From a bacterium (lineage in GTDB: Bacteria > Bdellovibrionota_C > UBA2361 > SZUA-149 > JAQTWB01): 64,000 nucleotides of DNA. The notes beneath the pieces are model-generated. The model saw only the letters and a program-made list of their open reading frames with translations, was not told the origin of the DNA and searched no databases. Shown in pieces: positions 1 through 8,597 of the stretch. Each line of letters starts with the position of its first letter. The first letter of the stretch is position 1. Location: NCBI GenBank assembly GCA_028689495.1, contig JAQTWB010000008.1:1-64000 (forward strand). The letters run 5' to 3'. The translations under genes were made by a program, and so were the position numbers.

Positions 1-2
1 AG

Positions 3-425
3 GCTTCGCAAATTGTCGGTAACCTGACAGGGACGGTGACCCAGGAGGTCGCCAGCGGGATGCTGATTTATCCTTACACCAGAGATATGGAGCTTGAGGC
101 TGATTCACTGGGGATGTTTATCATGGCGCGGGCAGGCTATGACCCGGAAGAGGCGTTGCGCTTTTGGGAGAAGGCGGCGACAGATCCGGATTTCTCTTCA
201 TCAGTGGAATTTCTCTCGAGTCACCCCGTGGCCAGTGATCGATTAACTCGTTTGAGAGAGCAGTTGCCTGAAGCGGAGAAGTTGTATCACTCTTCGTCTC
301 GTATTGGGGCGAGTGCTGAGATTACTCCGAATATCGCTCCTGAGAAATCGTTGCTAAATAACTTTCGTAAAGGACGGCCGCTTACCGAGGAGAGGTACCA
401 GTCTTATCGGCGGAGTAATCAGTGA
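3..425 (+). CDS. M48 family metallopeptidase, C-terminal part (partial at window edge)
   Basis: The reading frame is open from the window edge, so the gene starts upstream. The visible part holds ELEADSLG, the family's third zinc-ligand motif (ExxxD), followed by the helical segment ARAGYDPEEALRFWEK typical of BepA/LoiP-like M48 peptidases. The HExxH motif must lie before the window. Family members are periplasmic zinc proteases that act on misfolded envelope proteins. The stop codon overlaps the GTG start of the next gene by four bases, so the two are probably co-transcribed. Family is clear; exact subtype is not. Confidence 0.85.
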   Translation, partial: ASQIVGNLTGTVTQEVASGMLIYPYTRDMELEADSLGMFIMARAGYDPEEALRFWEKAATDPDFSSSVEFLSSHPVASDRLTRLREQLPEAEKLYHSSSRIGASAEITPNIAPEKSLLNNFRKGRPLTEERYQSYRRSNQ

Positions 426-1507
426 GGCGAGCTCTTCACATTGTATCGGGCGATTTATGGGGCGGAGCTGAAGCGCAGGCCGGGTTGATATTATCAGGCC
501 TGACGGGTTATTCTTGGCAAGGAGCGGTGCTACTTTTTAACGATGGAGTAGTTGCAGATCGTTATCGAAAAGCTGAGATCGAGTGTGGTGTCCTGAAAGA
601 GAAAGGAGGGACGCTGTCACTTATTCGACAGGCACTGACCACGGCACGGACAATCAACCCGGATATTATTGTCACTCATGGGTATAAAGAGGCTTTTATC
701 GGTGCTTGTTTGTCTTTTTTTTTACGACGTCCACTTGTTACCCAACATCACGGAGCAACTGAATTAAACCGGGGTTTCTCGGCCTGCAGGATGTATTGTT
801 ATCAAAAGCTTCATCGCTTTATCAGTCGCTTTATCGCAAGCCGTGTTGTGACTATCTCACACGCATTGTCGCGCCAGCTTGATTACGATGACGTTTCCGG
901 TCTTTGTGTTATCCACAATGCCGCCTCTGTGCCTCCTGTCGAACTGGCAACACGTGATAGTCAAGCTGGTATCAGTCTGTATATCATTGGTCGGCTTGTG
1001 CCAGTGAAAAACGTTGCACTGGCGATTGATATTATTCGGAGCCTGACGCGTAATGATGTGATTTTAAATGTCGTTGGAGACGGACCGCTGGAAAATCAGT
1101 TAAAGGATTATGCGGGAGAGGTGCGAGACTCGGGGAAAATTGCTTTTCGTGGTTACAGTTCTGATATCGCTGGAGCGTTATCCAGAGCTGATTTTTTGCT
1201 GATCACCTCTATCAGTGAAGGTATTCCAACTGTGATGCTAGAGGCGCTTTTGCTTGGCGTTCCAGTGGTTTCTGTGGAGCTACCGGGTGTTAAGGAAATA
1301 GCGGAGATGTTGCCAGCCGAATCCATTGTTTTTATGCGACGTGATCCCGTAGCAGCGGCTGAAGACCTGGAAAATTATATTGCTATACTTCCCAGGCTAA
1401 TCGAGGCTGCAAAGCTCAACCGCGAATTCAGTCGGAGATATTTTTCATCGCAGCGTCTGGCTCAGGAACATTGTGATTTGTACGACAAAGTTACAGGTTG
1501 TCGTTGA
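422..1507 (+). CDS. Glycosyltransferase, GT4-like (GT-B fold)
   Basis: A 361-residue GT-B enzyme. The N-terminal Rossmann half begins RRALHIVSGDLWGGAEAQA, with the glycine-rich loop of GT4 enzymes. The C-terminal half has YIIGRLVPVKNVALAIDI (start of the nucleotide-sugar domain), VGDGPLENQL, and the donor-binding stretch TSISEGIPTVMLEALLLGVPVV with the E-x7-E-like signature. The start is GTG at 422, overlapping the peptidase stop. It probably adds a sugar to a surface glycan from a nucleotide donor on the cytoplasmic face; donor and acceptor cannot be told. The LPS-core genes begin about 2.6 kb downstream. Confidence 0.85.
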   Translation: MRRALHIVSGDLWGGAEAQAGLILSGLTGYSWQGAVLLFNDGVVADRYRKAEIECGVLKEKGGTLSLIRQALTTARTINPDIIVTHGYKEAFIGACLSFFLRRPLVTQHHGATELNRGFSACRMYCYQKLHRFISRFIASRVVTISHALSRQLDYDDVSGLCVIHNAASVPPVELATRDSQAGISLYIIGRLVPVKNVALAIDIIRSLTRNDVILNVVGDGPLENQLKDYAGEVRDSGKIAFRGYSSDIAGALSRADFLLITSISEGIPTVMLEALLLGVPVVSVELPGVKEIAEMLPAESIVFMRRDPVAAAEDLENYIAILPRLIEAAKLNREFSRRYFSSQRLAQEHCDLYDKVTGCR

Positions 1508-1689
1508 TGTGAATGGGGGTAGCCTGGGTGTTGCACGAACTGTTCGACAACTGTCGTTGTTTTCTGCGCATATCAATCAACAGTGACATTCAAATTGGCG
1601 TTGTCTTTCGTAGGATGCGGGCCTTGTGTCTGCCCGACTGTGTCGTTGCTGATGCACGCAGTTCAGTCGCTAGAATTTTCAACCTCCGG

Positions 1690-1806
1690 TTAACCGGCAA
1701 TACCGGCGCCAATTTCTCCGGCAAGAGGTGCTGCGAGAACAAGAAGCAGTGCACCGAGCAGCGCGATGCATAACAGTTCCAGACGAAATATTGATGAAGT
1801 TTTCAT
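1690..1806 (-). CDS. Small single-span membrane protein (38 aa)
   Basis: A short minus-strand frame starts ATG at 1806, preceded by AAGG about eight bases upstream, and stops TAA at 1690-1692. The peptide opens MKTSSIFRLELLCIALLGAL and continues LLLVLAAPLAGEIGAGIAG. That is a positively charged start, one hydrophobic helix of about 20 residues and a glycine-rich tail, which reads as a designed transmembrane peptide rather than chance. It has no recognised family. The flanking stretches 1508-1689 and 1807-2095 hold nothing else I can support; a plus-strand frame at 1513-1773 looks non-coding. Confidence is moderate because it is so short. Confidence 0.45.
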   Translation of the reverse strand: MKTSSIFRLELLCIALLGALLLVLAAPLAGEIGAGIAG

Positions 1807-2095
1807 ATACAGACCTTACAACAGAAAACGTTTGATCGTTACCGTTGTATTGGTCGGTGTATCCTCTGCCAGCCTTGAGGAGTAATTTGTTGCTCTGACA
1901 CCGGAGGGGGCGCGTTCGGGACATGCAAGTTTCTCGATACCTTTGTTCATCCGTTTGGTGGAATGAACGTTCATCCATAAAAAAAAAGGCGCTGTGACAA
2001 AAGTTTTACTTCAAGTATGTTGAAACAGGACATCCTACTAACTACAATCCACTTAAAGTTTGGTGTGGCAGAAAAAATAGTATGGGAGGAGGGCG

Positions 2096-3133
2096 ATGAA
2101 ACAGGTAAGATGCAAAACTCAAAGCCAGAAGTATCGAAGACACGTAGTTAGTTCAGCCAGGGAACAAATGATGACTGAGCCAATCGATTTTAAGTCCGCA
2201 GTGTTTAATCCTCTTGCCGACGACATTACAAACACATGGTCCAGCCGTGCCAGTCAGGTGATATGTGTAAATGCCTATCCGAATGGCATTACAGTTTCAC
2301 TGCATAACAATCATAAGGTGCTTGGTGAGTTCGAAAACAGTTCAAGCGCGGAAAGTGATCTTCATGCCTGGCCAGCTCAGTTTCACCTGCGTTTGAAAGA
2401 TATGCGTGATTACAATATGGCTCCCGGCCGATACTTTCTTTACAAGGAATCGTATCGCGAATCGCTTGAAGGCATTCTTTCGCGTCTGCACAAGCAGGGG
2501 AAGCTATCGTCAACGGTTATTTATTTCGGGACGACTCACGACGCTTTTTTTGCTTTCCACAAAAAGTTTCCGATCACCATGACCTGCTTGCAGCTGTTTG
2601 AGAAGTATGCTCCGGCAAAAGTTGTTGTCCAGACACGATCTCCAATGGTGATAGCAGCTTTGCCGATGTTGAAGGCGCTCGGCAGTTCAGCCGTTGTTGT
2701 GATTCCGATTGAAACGATTTCGGAGAGCGCTGTCGCACGCTTCACTCCCGGGGCGGCGAAGATATCTGAGCGGCTGATGGCAGCTGATGGGTTGCGGGCT
2801 CAGGGTATTGAAGTGAACCTTGCTGTTTCACCGATGCTTCCATATGGCGACATGCAGTCCAAGGCGCTTGAGTTTGCGACAACTCTTGCCCGTCATGGCG
2901 ATTACGTTACCTTTGGTAGTTTCACATCGGGTGATTCGGCCGATGAGAATGTTTTGAAGCGCATTGAAACAGTTCGCCGTCTGGTTGAGGCTCGTGAGTA
3001 CAAAATGTTGCGACCTTATAGCTGGCGTTATGTTTATTATGCTGTGAAAACGATTGCCCCGGAAAAACTTGCCTTGCCCCTGGATGACATCCACGGTCAT
3101 GGCGCGGTGCAACTCTCGATTTTCGCGGCTTAG
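2096..3133 (+). CDS. SplB-like / radical-SAM-fold protein lacking the cluster cysteines
   Basis: 345 residues, ATG at 2096 behind a strong GGGAGGAGGG ribosome site. Residues ~143-251 follow the C-terminal half of the SplB/Rv2578c radical SAM family: YFGTTHDAF, VVVQTRSP (family: ivTKSp), FTPGAAKISERL (family: lEPgapsp..Rl), LRAQGIEVNLAVSPMLP. The region where the family has NPYxGCxHxCxYC reads NAYPNGITVSLHNNH (about residues 59-73), without cysteines. The whole protein has only Cys6, Cys57 and Cys164, so no CxxxCxxC is possible. It could be a pseudoenzyme or a non-SAM derivative. Fold assignment is by eye from motif order, so moderately sure. A clean terminator follows. Confidence 0.5.
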   Translation: MKQVRCKTQSQKYRRHVVSSAREQMMTEPIDFKSAVFNPLADDITNTWSSRASQVICVNAYPNGITVSLHNNHKVLGEFENSSSAESDLHAWPAQFHLRLKDMRDYNMAPGRYFLYKESYRESLEGILSRLHKQGKLSSTVIYFGTTHDAFFAFHKKFPITMTCLQLFEKYAPAKVVVQTRSPMVIAALPMLKALGSSAVVVIPIETISESAVARFTPGAAKISERLMAADGLRAQGIEVNLAVSPMLPYGDMQSKALEFATTLARHGDYVTFGSFTSGDSADENVLKRIETVRRLVEAREYKMLRPYSWRYVYYAVKTIAPEKLALPLDDIHGHGAVQLSIFAA

Positions 3134-3175
3134 CGATGTGATAGTTGGTGGTGGGAAGATGTGAAAACCGGAAGT

Positions 3176-3204
3176 GAGAGCAGCCACAGGCTGCTCTCTT
3201 TTTT
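3176..3204 (+). terminator. Rho-independent terminator of the SplB-like gene
   Basis: Perfect 10-bp stem GAGAGCAGCC (3176-3185) / GGCTGCTCTC (3189-3198) with loop ACA, followed directly by six T. It lies 43 bases after the stop of the SplB-like gene. Confidence 0.93.
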
Positions 3205-3250
3205 ACTGCCCTCTTTTTACTACTCTCTTTCGGTGGTTATCGTCGGCTGT

Positions 3251-3928
3251 TTAGTCAAACCAGTTGAATGACCAGAAACTGTCATCCCCATCTTTAGTGT
3301 TAGTAGCTTTTTCCTCTACTTGTTCAAGGCAGATAGTTTCAAATTGTTTTTGTGTCATTTCGCCCTTGATTTCATAAGACTCAACAACATAACCTGAACT
3401 GACAACTCGGCAATTATTTTCGTCGAGGTTGCCAACTGGAAGTGCTGTCATTGTGATTCGCGATTCCATCGCCGGAATGAAAAACGAGATTGAAGCGGGA
3501 GAACCCGTTTCTGCCACGGCAGTTATAACCATCAACTGTAGCTCTTCTTCGGCATGTTTTTCAGCTCCTGTTACATCGGTGGTTAATGTGCCACAGTAAA
3601 TGTTACTGAAAGCCCGACCGGAACTGAACTTTGAACTAATTACAGTGATTGGAAATGAGCAGGTTTTGTTGTCATTATTGTTCAGCAGATCTTGCGGTAT
3701 GCCGCTGAACAAGCCGAGAGATAGCCCGGTGTAGGTATAAAATTCCACCTCGGTCATTGTTTTAAAGCGAGCGGTCATTTTTGCGACAAGGTCAGAGACT
3801 TTTGCCGCTCCAATAACTACCTGTTTTTCCCTGCCGGGAACGGTGAAATTCACCTGGGAAACATCGGTAGCCCAGCTATTGGTCGCCGTAAGTGCCAGAC
3901 AAACGACAAAAAATTTGATGATGTTCAT
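3251..3928 (-). CDS. Secreted protein of unknown function
   Basis: 225 residues. The chosen start, ATG at 3928, is preceded by GGAGG at ideal spacing and gives a classical signal peptide: MNIIKFFVVCLALTATNSWA, likely cleaved before TDVS. The mature part has no family I recognise. It has four cysteines (NKTCSFP, NIYCGTL, ENNCRVV, ETICLEQ) that could form two disulfides, and an acidic C-terminus ending FWSFNWFD. It is probably periplasmic or exported. It stands alone between a plus-strand terminator and the divergent LPS operon. Its leader has an attenuator-like structure shared with the DUF4914 gene at 58.8 kb. Confidence 0.75.
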   Translation of the reverse strand: MNIIKFFVVCLALTATNSWATDVSQVNFTVPGREKQVVIGAAKVSDLVAKMTARFKTMTEVEFYTYTGLSLGLFSGIPQDLLNNNDNKTCSFPITVISSKFSSGRAFSNIYCGTLTTDVTGAEKHAEEELQLMVITAVAETGSPASISFFIPAMESRITMTALPVGNLDENNCRVVSSGYVVESYEIKGEMTQKQFETICLEQVEEKATNTKDGDDSFWSFNWFD

Positions 3929-3946
3929 AAAAACCTCCAAAAAGTT

Positions 3947-4001
3947 AAAAAAAAGTGGTCTTCCCACCACGCGGGGTAATTAACCCGAGAAGGTGAAGAC
4001 C
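3947..4001 (-). promoter_or_regulatory. Attenuator-like leader of the secreted-protein gene
   Basis: In the minus-strand transcript the leader contains GTGGT (3970-3966) / ACCAC (3959-3955), a 5-bp stem with a 6-nt loop. Eight U (3954-3947) follow, then GGAGG-UUUUU-AUG. The right arm can instead pair upstream: GGTCTTC (4001-3995) with GAAGACC (3963-3957), extendable by three pairs past a bulge. The two pairings exclude each other, as in an attenuator or riboswitch expression platform. No known aptamer consensus was recognised. Confidence 0.45.
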
Positions 4002-4153
4002 GAAGGCCGTATACCCTGATAGCTGTGTGTAGAGCTGGATGCCTTGAACTATTCCCAACTCTTGGTCAATAGTGTTTAGTTGCCTGCAAGTGAGAGGTTC
4101 ATAAGCTCGGCGCTTAAATAATATAGATTTAGTAAGAATACAAGGCTGGTCCC

Positions 4154-4744
4154 TTGAAAAGTTATGTTTTCCTTGACCGTGACGGAACGATAAACATTGA
4201 TTATGGCTATGTTTTTCGTCCCGAACAGATCGATCTTGAACATGGTGCCGCCAAAGCGATAGCCTCACTTTGCAGGTCCGGGTTCAAAGTTGTGGTTGTC
4301 AGTAATCAGTCGGCTATCGGTCGCGGCATGGCGTCGGATAAGGATGTCAGGCAAACCAATGAGGAGTTGCAGCGCAAGTTACTGGCTGAGGATGATGACG
4401 CGAAAATCGATTCTTTCCTTTATTCCCCCGATGCACCGGGTTATTTGGATGCCTCAGGTTGTCCCAGCCAGACGCGAAAGCCGGCGACAGGCTTGCTCAG
4501 GCCACTACTTGAGGCCGGAAAGGTGAACGTCTCAGGCTCCTGGATGCTTGGCGACAAGCTTAGTGATATTGATTTCGGCGTGGCAATCGGTTTACCGATT
4601 GAGCAAAATTTGCATCTCCTTACCGGTCACGGCATGGAAGATCGGGAGAAGGTGACGCAGAAATATCACGGGCAGGTGAATAGTTTTCCCTCTATTCGTC
4701 AGGCGGTGGAATTTATATTGTCACAGAGGAAAAGTTTCTGCTGA
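4154..4744 (+). CDS. gmhB: D-glycero-D-manno-heptose-1,7-bisphosphate 7-phosphatase
   Basis: 196-residue HAD-family phosphatase. Motif I is FLDRDGTIN (DxDGT), motif II is VVVVSNQSAIGRG, and the zinc-loop region has SPDAPGYLDASGCPSQTRKP; motif IV is MLGDKLSDIDFG. The SNQSAIGRG segment and the R-K-P before the lid are typical of GmhB rather than HisB. It removes the 7-phosphate during ADP-heptose synthesis in the cytosol. No ATG is usable: the frame starts TTG at 4154 behind AAGG (4142-4145), and an in-frame TAA lies just upstream at 4133. It overlaps the next gene by one base. The zinc loop has only one obvious cysteine, fewer than the E. coli enzyme. Confidence 0.88.
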   Translation: MKSYVFLDRDGTINIDYGYVFRPEQIDLEHGAAKAIASLCRSGFKVVVVSNQSAIGRGMASDKDVRQTNEELQRKLLAEDDDAKIDSFLYSPDAPGYLDASGCPSQTRKPATGLLRPLLEAGKVNVSGSWMLGDKLSDIDFGVAIGLPIEQNLHLLTGHGMEDREKVTQKYHGQVNSFPSIRQAVEFILSQRKSFC

Positions 4745-5808
4745 TGAAGATATTGATAGTTCAGCTTGGTTTCATTGGCGACGTTATTTTGTCGACTCCG
4801 GTAATTACTGCCCTGGCTGAGCTCTATCCACTGGCCTCAGTTTCTGTTCTTACGACACCGGTAGCTCAGGAGCTTCTTCGCTTTGACAGGCGTTTGGCTA
4901 AGGTTCACGTCTATGACAAGCGCGGTCGACAGTCCGGGGTATCCGGATTGCTTGAAATGGGGAAAGAGCTTCGCTCAGAAAAATACGATGTTGTTTTCAG
5001 TTTGCACAAATCAGCTAGAACATCTTTGCTGCTCAAGCTTGCCGGAATCCCACGACGTTATGGGTTTCGGCGGGCGGCGCTTAATTTTCTATATACCGTT
5101 GCTTCTGAACGCGATGACCTGTTTCACGAAGTACTGAGAAATCTCGCGGTGCTGCGCAGTGTCGGCTATAAACCGGAGGAGGATTTTGCTCCACAAATGT
5201 TTCTGGCACTTTCACCGGAAGCTTGCGACAAGGCTGATGAAATTTGGGGGGTTGTCCCGGTTGAAAAGCGCATTGTTCTGGCGCCGGGTAGCGTCTGGGA
5301 AACAAAACGTTGGTCGGCAGAGCAGTTTGCCAGACTTGGCGAGATACTGCTTGATCGAGGTTTTACTTTGGCACTTGTTGGTGGTCCAGCCGATCGGCAG
5401 GCGGGGGAGACCATCCTTGAACACCTTCAACAGAGAACTGATTTTCAGAGAAGCGATTCTGACCGGGTAAAAAATCTGATTGGCACATTAACTCTTCTGG
5501 AGTCGGCAGCGATCATAGATCGTTCCTCAGCCCTGGTCAGTAACGACAGTGCTCCGCTTCATATCGCCTCGGCGCTTCAGGTTCCGGTTGTCGGGGTGTT
5601 TTGTGCGACGATTCCCGAGTTTGGTTTTGGTCCTTGGAAAACACCTCACCGCACCATTGGACTTTATGAACTGTCATGTCGTCCTTGCCGGGCTCATGGA
5701 AGTCGTATTTGTCCAACCGGGACCGCTAAATGTATGAATGAACTTTCGGCTGAAGCGGTTTTTGCGCAGTTGGATGAATTATTTACTCAGCTTCGGTCGA
5801 ATCAATGA
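4744..5808 (+). CDS. waaF: LPS heptosyltransferase (GT9, WaaF-like)
   Basis: 354 residues. It starts MKILIVQLGFIGDVILSTPV, the GT9 N-terminal loop, and contains VLAPGSVWETKRWSAEQFA, LVGGPADR and the donor-site motif SNDSAPLHIASALQVPVVGVF. The closing CRPCRAHGSRICPTGTAKC with ELSAEAV is typical of heptosyltransferase II. It transfers L-glycero-D-manno-heptose from ADP-heptose to the LPS inner core. The start ATG at 4744 overlaps the gmhB stop, and its own stop overlaps the kinase start (ATGA). Which of the two GT9 genes is HepI and which is HepII is inferred only. Confidence 0.85.
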   Translation: MKILIVQLGFIGDVILSTPVITALAELYPLASVSVLTTPVAQELLRFDRRLAKVHVYDKRGRQSGVSGLLEMGKELRSEKYDVVFSLHKSARTSLLLKLAGIPRRYGFRRAALNFLYTVASERDDLFHEVLRNLAVLRSVGYKPEEDFAPQMFLALSPEACDKADEIWGVVPVEKRIVLAPGSVWETKRWSAEQFARLGEILLDRGFTLALVGGPADRQAGETILEHLQQRTDFQRSDSDRVKNLIGTLTLLESAAIIDRSSALVSNDSAPLHIASALQVPVVGVFCATIPEFGFGPWKTPHRTIGLYELSCRPCRAHGSRICPTGTAKCMNELSAEAVFAQLDELFTQLRSNQ

Positions 5809-6575
5809 ACGGCAAATATGCGGAAGTCGATGTTTACGGTCGCCGATATTGTCTGATGCGCAGACAGTCGCAGGTAATGCTGGTTCATGTAAAGGCCGAC
5901 GTGCAGTCAATTGAAGCAGGTTATCGGCAATTGTCTGTGAAACAAACCGGTTCAGCCCTTGCTGGTGGAAGAGGTGAGGTAAAGATTTTTCAGGCAGGCG
6001 AATCGATGAGAGCAGCTTGTCGCAATTATTGCCGTGGTGGTTTTGTGCGTCATTTCGTTTCAGAATCGTTTATTGGTCTGCCGCCGTTTTCGCTTGAATC
6101 GACTCGTTCATTTCGTGAACTTGAAGTGCTCTCTTACCTTTTGTCAAAAGGTGTGCCTGTCGTCAGGCCTCTTGCCGCGGTAGCCAGTTTTCGTTCGTTG
6201 GGACTTGTTTATTCAGCATCGCTTCTCACCCAATATGAAGAAGAAAGTGACAGTCTGTTTAATCTGTTCAGGTATTCAGCTCCGGGTATTGTCGCCGATG
6301 AAACCTCGGGTGGGCGCCTCGCTTTCCGTGCTGGCAGGCTGGCAGGTCGAATTCTTACAGCCGGTGTGTATCACCCAGATCTTCATCCTGGTAATCTGAT
6401 TCTTACAGCTAACGATGAATTGAAGGCCCTTGATTTTGATAAGGCTTTTATTATGCATGAGCCTTCGGGGAGACGTTATGCGGCGGCTCTGGCAGAGCGC
6501 TGGCGGCGTAGTATTTCGAAGTATAACTTTCCTCAGCTCCTGGCTGAGCAGTTTGAGGCTGGTCTGCGGAGTTAA
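5805..6575 (+). CDS. LPS core sugar kinase (Kdo kinase / WaaP-InaA family)
   Basis: 256 residues, ATG at 5805 overlapping the upstream stop. It is a kinase-like fold with LAGGRGEVKIF near the N-terminus as the nucleotide loop, a catalytic loop VYHPDLHPGNLIL (HxDLHxxN) and the metal motif ALDFDKAF, matching KdkA/WaaP enzymes. Such proteins phosphorylate Kdo or heptose in the LPS inner core. Its place between two heptosyltransferases supports this. Kdo versus heptose specificity cannot be decided by eye. Length is close to KdkA (about 240 residues). Confidence 0.78.
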   Translation: MNGKYAEVDVYGRRYCLMRRQSQVMLVHVKADVQSIEAGYRQLSVKQTGSALAGGRGEVKIFQAGESMRAACRNYCRGGFVRHFVSESFIGLPPFSLESTRSFRELEVLSYLLSKGVPVVRPLAAVASFRSLGLVYSASLLTQYEEESDSLFNLFRYSAPGIVADETSGGRLAFRAGRLAGRILTAGVYHPDLHPGNLILTANDELKALDFDKAFIMHEPSGRRYAAALAERWRRSISKYNFPQLLAEQFEAGLRS

Positions 6576-6621
6576 TCAGCGCAAGGAAGTTTTAGGCGGA
6601 GCAATTGAGGAATCAGTTTTT

Positions 6622-7701
6622 ATGACAGTTTTGCAAAAGCCAAAAAAGGGAGCTCGAATACTTATTGTCCTTCATGGGGCGATAGGCGATGTCGTTCGTG
6701 CTTTGCCACTGGCTGTGCGACTAAAGGAACAGCGGCCAGATATATTCCTTGCCTGGGGAGTCGAGCCGCGCTCGGCTGATATTCTTCGAGGTCATTCATC
6801 GATTGACAAGTTGTATGTTTTTCAACGAGGCAAAGGGGTAGGTGCTTACCTTAATTACCTGCGCGAACTTCGCCAGGGCAAGTTTGATATAGTGCTTGAC
6901 CTGCAGAGGCACATAAAAAGTGGCGCAACCTCGTTTTTTTCCGCTGTTTCACGGCGCATCGGCTTTCATCCCAAGAGTTCCCGTGAGTTTAACTGGCTTT
7001 TTAATAATGAGTATATTCCTTACACGGAAAAGTTCTCCTCAAAACTCGCTCAGTACCAGTTGTTTGGCGACTTGCTGGGCCTCGACAGAGATGTGCACCT
7101 GTCTTCAGGATTGAAGGTAGATAGATCGTGTTCCGAGCGAATAAAAAATCTGCTTGTTCAGGAGAGCAATACCAACTGTAGTGGTCTGGTGGCGGTGTTT
7201 CCCGGGTCAACCTGGAGTTCGCGTTTCTGGCTGGCCGAACGCCATGCTGAATTGAGTGAAAGACTTTATCGACAACACGGTTTGGTTTCTGTCTATATTG
7301 GTGGCCCGGGTGAGAGAGTGTTTATCGACCGGGTAAAAGAGGTTTGCAATGTTCCGCTGATTGACCTGGTCGGTCAGACTGCTCTGGGCGAGTTACCGGC
7401 TTTGTTCGCTAACGTGATTCTTGGTATTGGTGCTGATTCTGGACCAATGCACATTGGAGCGGCATGTGAGGTGCCACTTGTCACCCTCTGGGGGGCGACG
7501 AGTGCTTTGCGCAGCGCACCTCTGGGCAGTGAAGACTATACAATTTCGGCAGATGTGGCATGTGAACCGTGTTATCGCAGCCGCTGTCCGATTCGGGACC
7601 AAATTTGTATGCAAAGCATTACGGTAGATATGGTTTACCATCAGGTACTGCGTGTGCTGGAAAAAAAATCTTTTGTCGGGAGACAATCAGTTGTCAGATA
7701 G
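6622..7701 (+). CDS. LPS heptosyltransferase, GT9 family (second copy)
   Basis: 359 residues from ATG at 6622 (GAGG 11 bases upstream). The frame is open further upstream into the kinase gene, but the GT9 core starts at ILIVLHGAIGDVVRALPLAV, so the late start is preferred. Further motifs: VAVFPGSTWSSRFW, VYIGGPGERVF, GIGADSGPMHIGAACEVPLV and CEPCYRSRCPIRDQICMQ. It resembles WaaC/WaaF-type transferases. With the first GT9 gene it probably builds the heptose region of the inner core. It ends inside the start of the GT2 gene. Confidence 0.82.
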   Translation: MTVLQKPKKGARILIVLHGAIGDVVRALPLAVRLKEQRPDIFLAWGVEPRSADILRGHSSIDKLYVFQRGKGVGAYLNYLRELRQGKFDIVLDLQRHIKSGATSFFSAVSRRIGFHPKSSREFNWLFNNEYIPYTEKFSSKLAQYQLFGDLLGLDRDVHLSSGLKVDRSCSERIKNLLVQESNTNCSGLVAVFPGSTWSSRFWLAERHAELSERLYRQHGLVSVYIGGPGERVFIDRVKEVCNVPLIDLVGQTALGELPALFANVILGIGADSGPMHIGAACEVPLVTLWGATSALRSAPLGSEDYTISADVACEPCYRSRCPIRDQICMQSITVDMVYHQVLRVLEKKSFVGRQSVVR

Positions 7702-8596
7702 TTCAGTAATCGCGAGTAATTTGGATGTTACGGGAAATTCTGCTGTGACGGGAAATTCTACTGTTGTGGGCCGCTTGCCAGTATCGGCATTTGTCATCGC
7801 CTTTAATGAAGAAGAGCATATTGTCGGCTGCATACAAAGTCTGTCATTTTGCGATGAAGTTATAGTTATTGATTCTTTTTCAACCGATCGAACCGTTGAG
7901 TTGGCTCGCGAAGCCGGAGCCAGGGTGGTGCAGCAGAAATGGACGGGGTATCGGGCGCAAAAGGAATATGGCCTGTCTCTGGTAACCCATGATTGGGTAA
8001 TCAACCTTGATGCCGATGAGCGGATTTCAGCTGAGCTTCGCCAAGGCATTTTGCGTGTGCTTGAGGAAAAGGCGGCAAAGACGGTTACGAATTTCGATGA
8101 TGAATGTATCGGCTATTACATCAATCGTGTGGTCTATTACCTGGGGCGTTGGTGGCGCTCCGGGGGCTGGTATCCGGAATATCGTCTGCGTTTTTTTCGG
8201 CGTGATGCCGTCCGCTGGGGTGGGGTGGACCCCCATGAAAAACCGCTTACGGATGGGCGGACTGAAAGATTGGCTGGCGAAATCGAGCATTATACCTATA
8301 AGGACATGCATGACCAGTTTCGCCGCCTTGATAATTTTTCTTCAATTGCCGCGAGGGAGGAGTTCGGCCGGGGTAAACGAAGTGGACTTGTGAAAATTAC
8401 ATTCAATCCACTTTTGCGTTTTGCAAAATTTTACCTATTCAAGCGCGGCTACCGCGAGGGATTCCCCGGTTTGCTTGTGGCTTTGAACGAAGCCGTATAC
8501 ACCTACATGAAATACGCCAAGTTGTGGGATGAGGAATTTCGCAGTTGCCGGTCCGCTGGCACAGCGGGCAGAGAAGTTGGAAATCAGGAGAGGTGA
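7691..8596 (+). CDS. Glycosyltransferase family 2, WaaE/KdtX-like
   Basis: About 301 residues. The GT-A domain begins LPVSAFVIAFNEEEHIVGCI and has VIVIDSFSTDRTVELAREAG, WVINLDADERIS (DxD), and the WaaE-type block WRSGGWYPEYRLRFFRR, followed by GGVDPHEKP and IEHYTYKDMHDQFRRL. WaaE enzymes add a glucose to the first heptose of the core. The start is uncertain. TTG at 7691 has GGGAG eight bases upstream; a GTG at 7652 is also in frame. The N-terminus before the GT domain is a low-complexity stretch in which an 18-nt unit (coding VTGNSx) is doubled. Confidence 0.82.
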   Translation: MSDSSVIASNLDVTGNSAVTGNSTVVGRLPVSAFVIAFNEEEHIVGCIQSLSFCDEVIVIDSFSTDRTVELAREAGARVVQQKWTGYRAQKEYGLSLVTHDWVINLDADERISAELRQGILRVLEEKAAKTVTNFDDECIGYYINRVVYYLGRWWRSGGWYPEYRLRFFRRDAVRWGGVDPHEKPLTDGRTERLAGEIEHYTYKDMHDQFRRLDNFSSIAAREEFGRGKRSGLVKITFNPLLRFAKFYLFKRGYREGFPGLLVALNEAVYTYMKYAKLWDEEFRSCRSAGTAGREVGNQER

Positions 8597-8597
8597 G

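Noticed and set aside
1513-1773. Plus-strand 86-codon frame after the first glycosyltransferase
   Set aside because: No ribosome site, irregular composition, and it overlaps the better-supported minus-strand membrane peptide.
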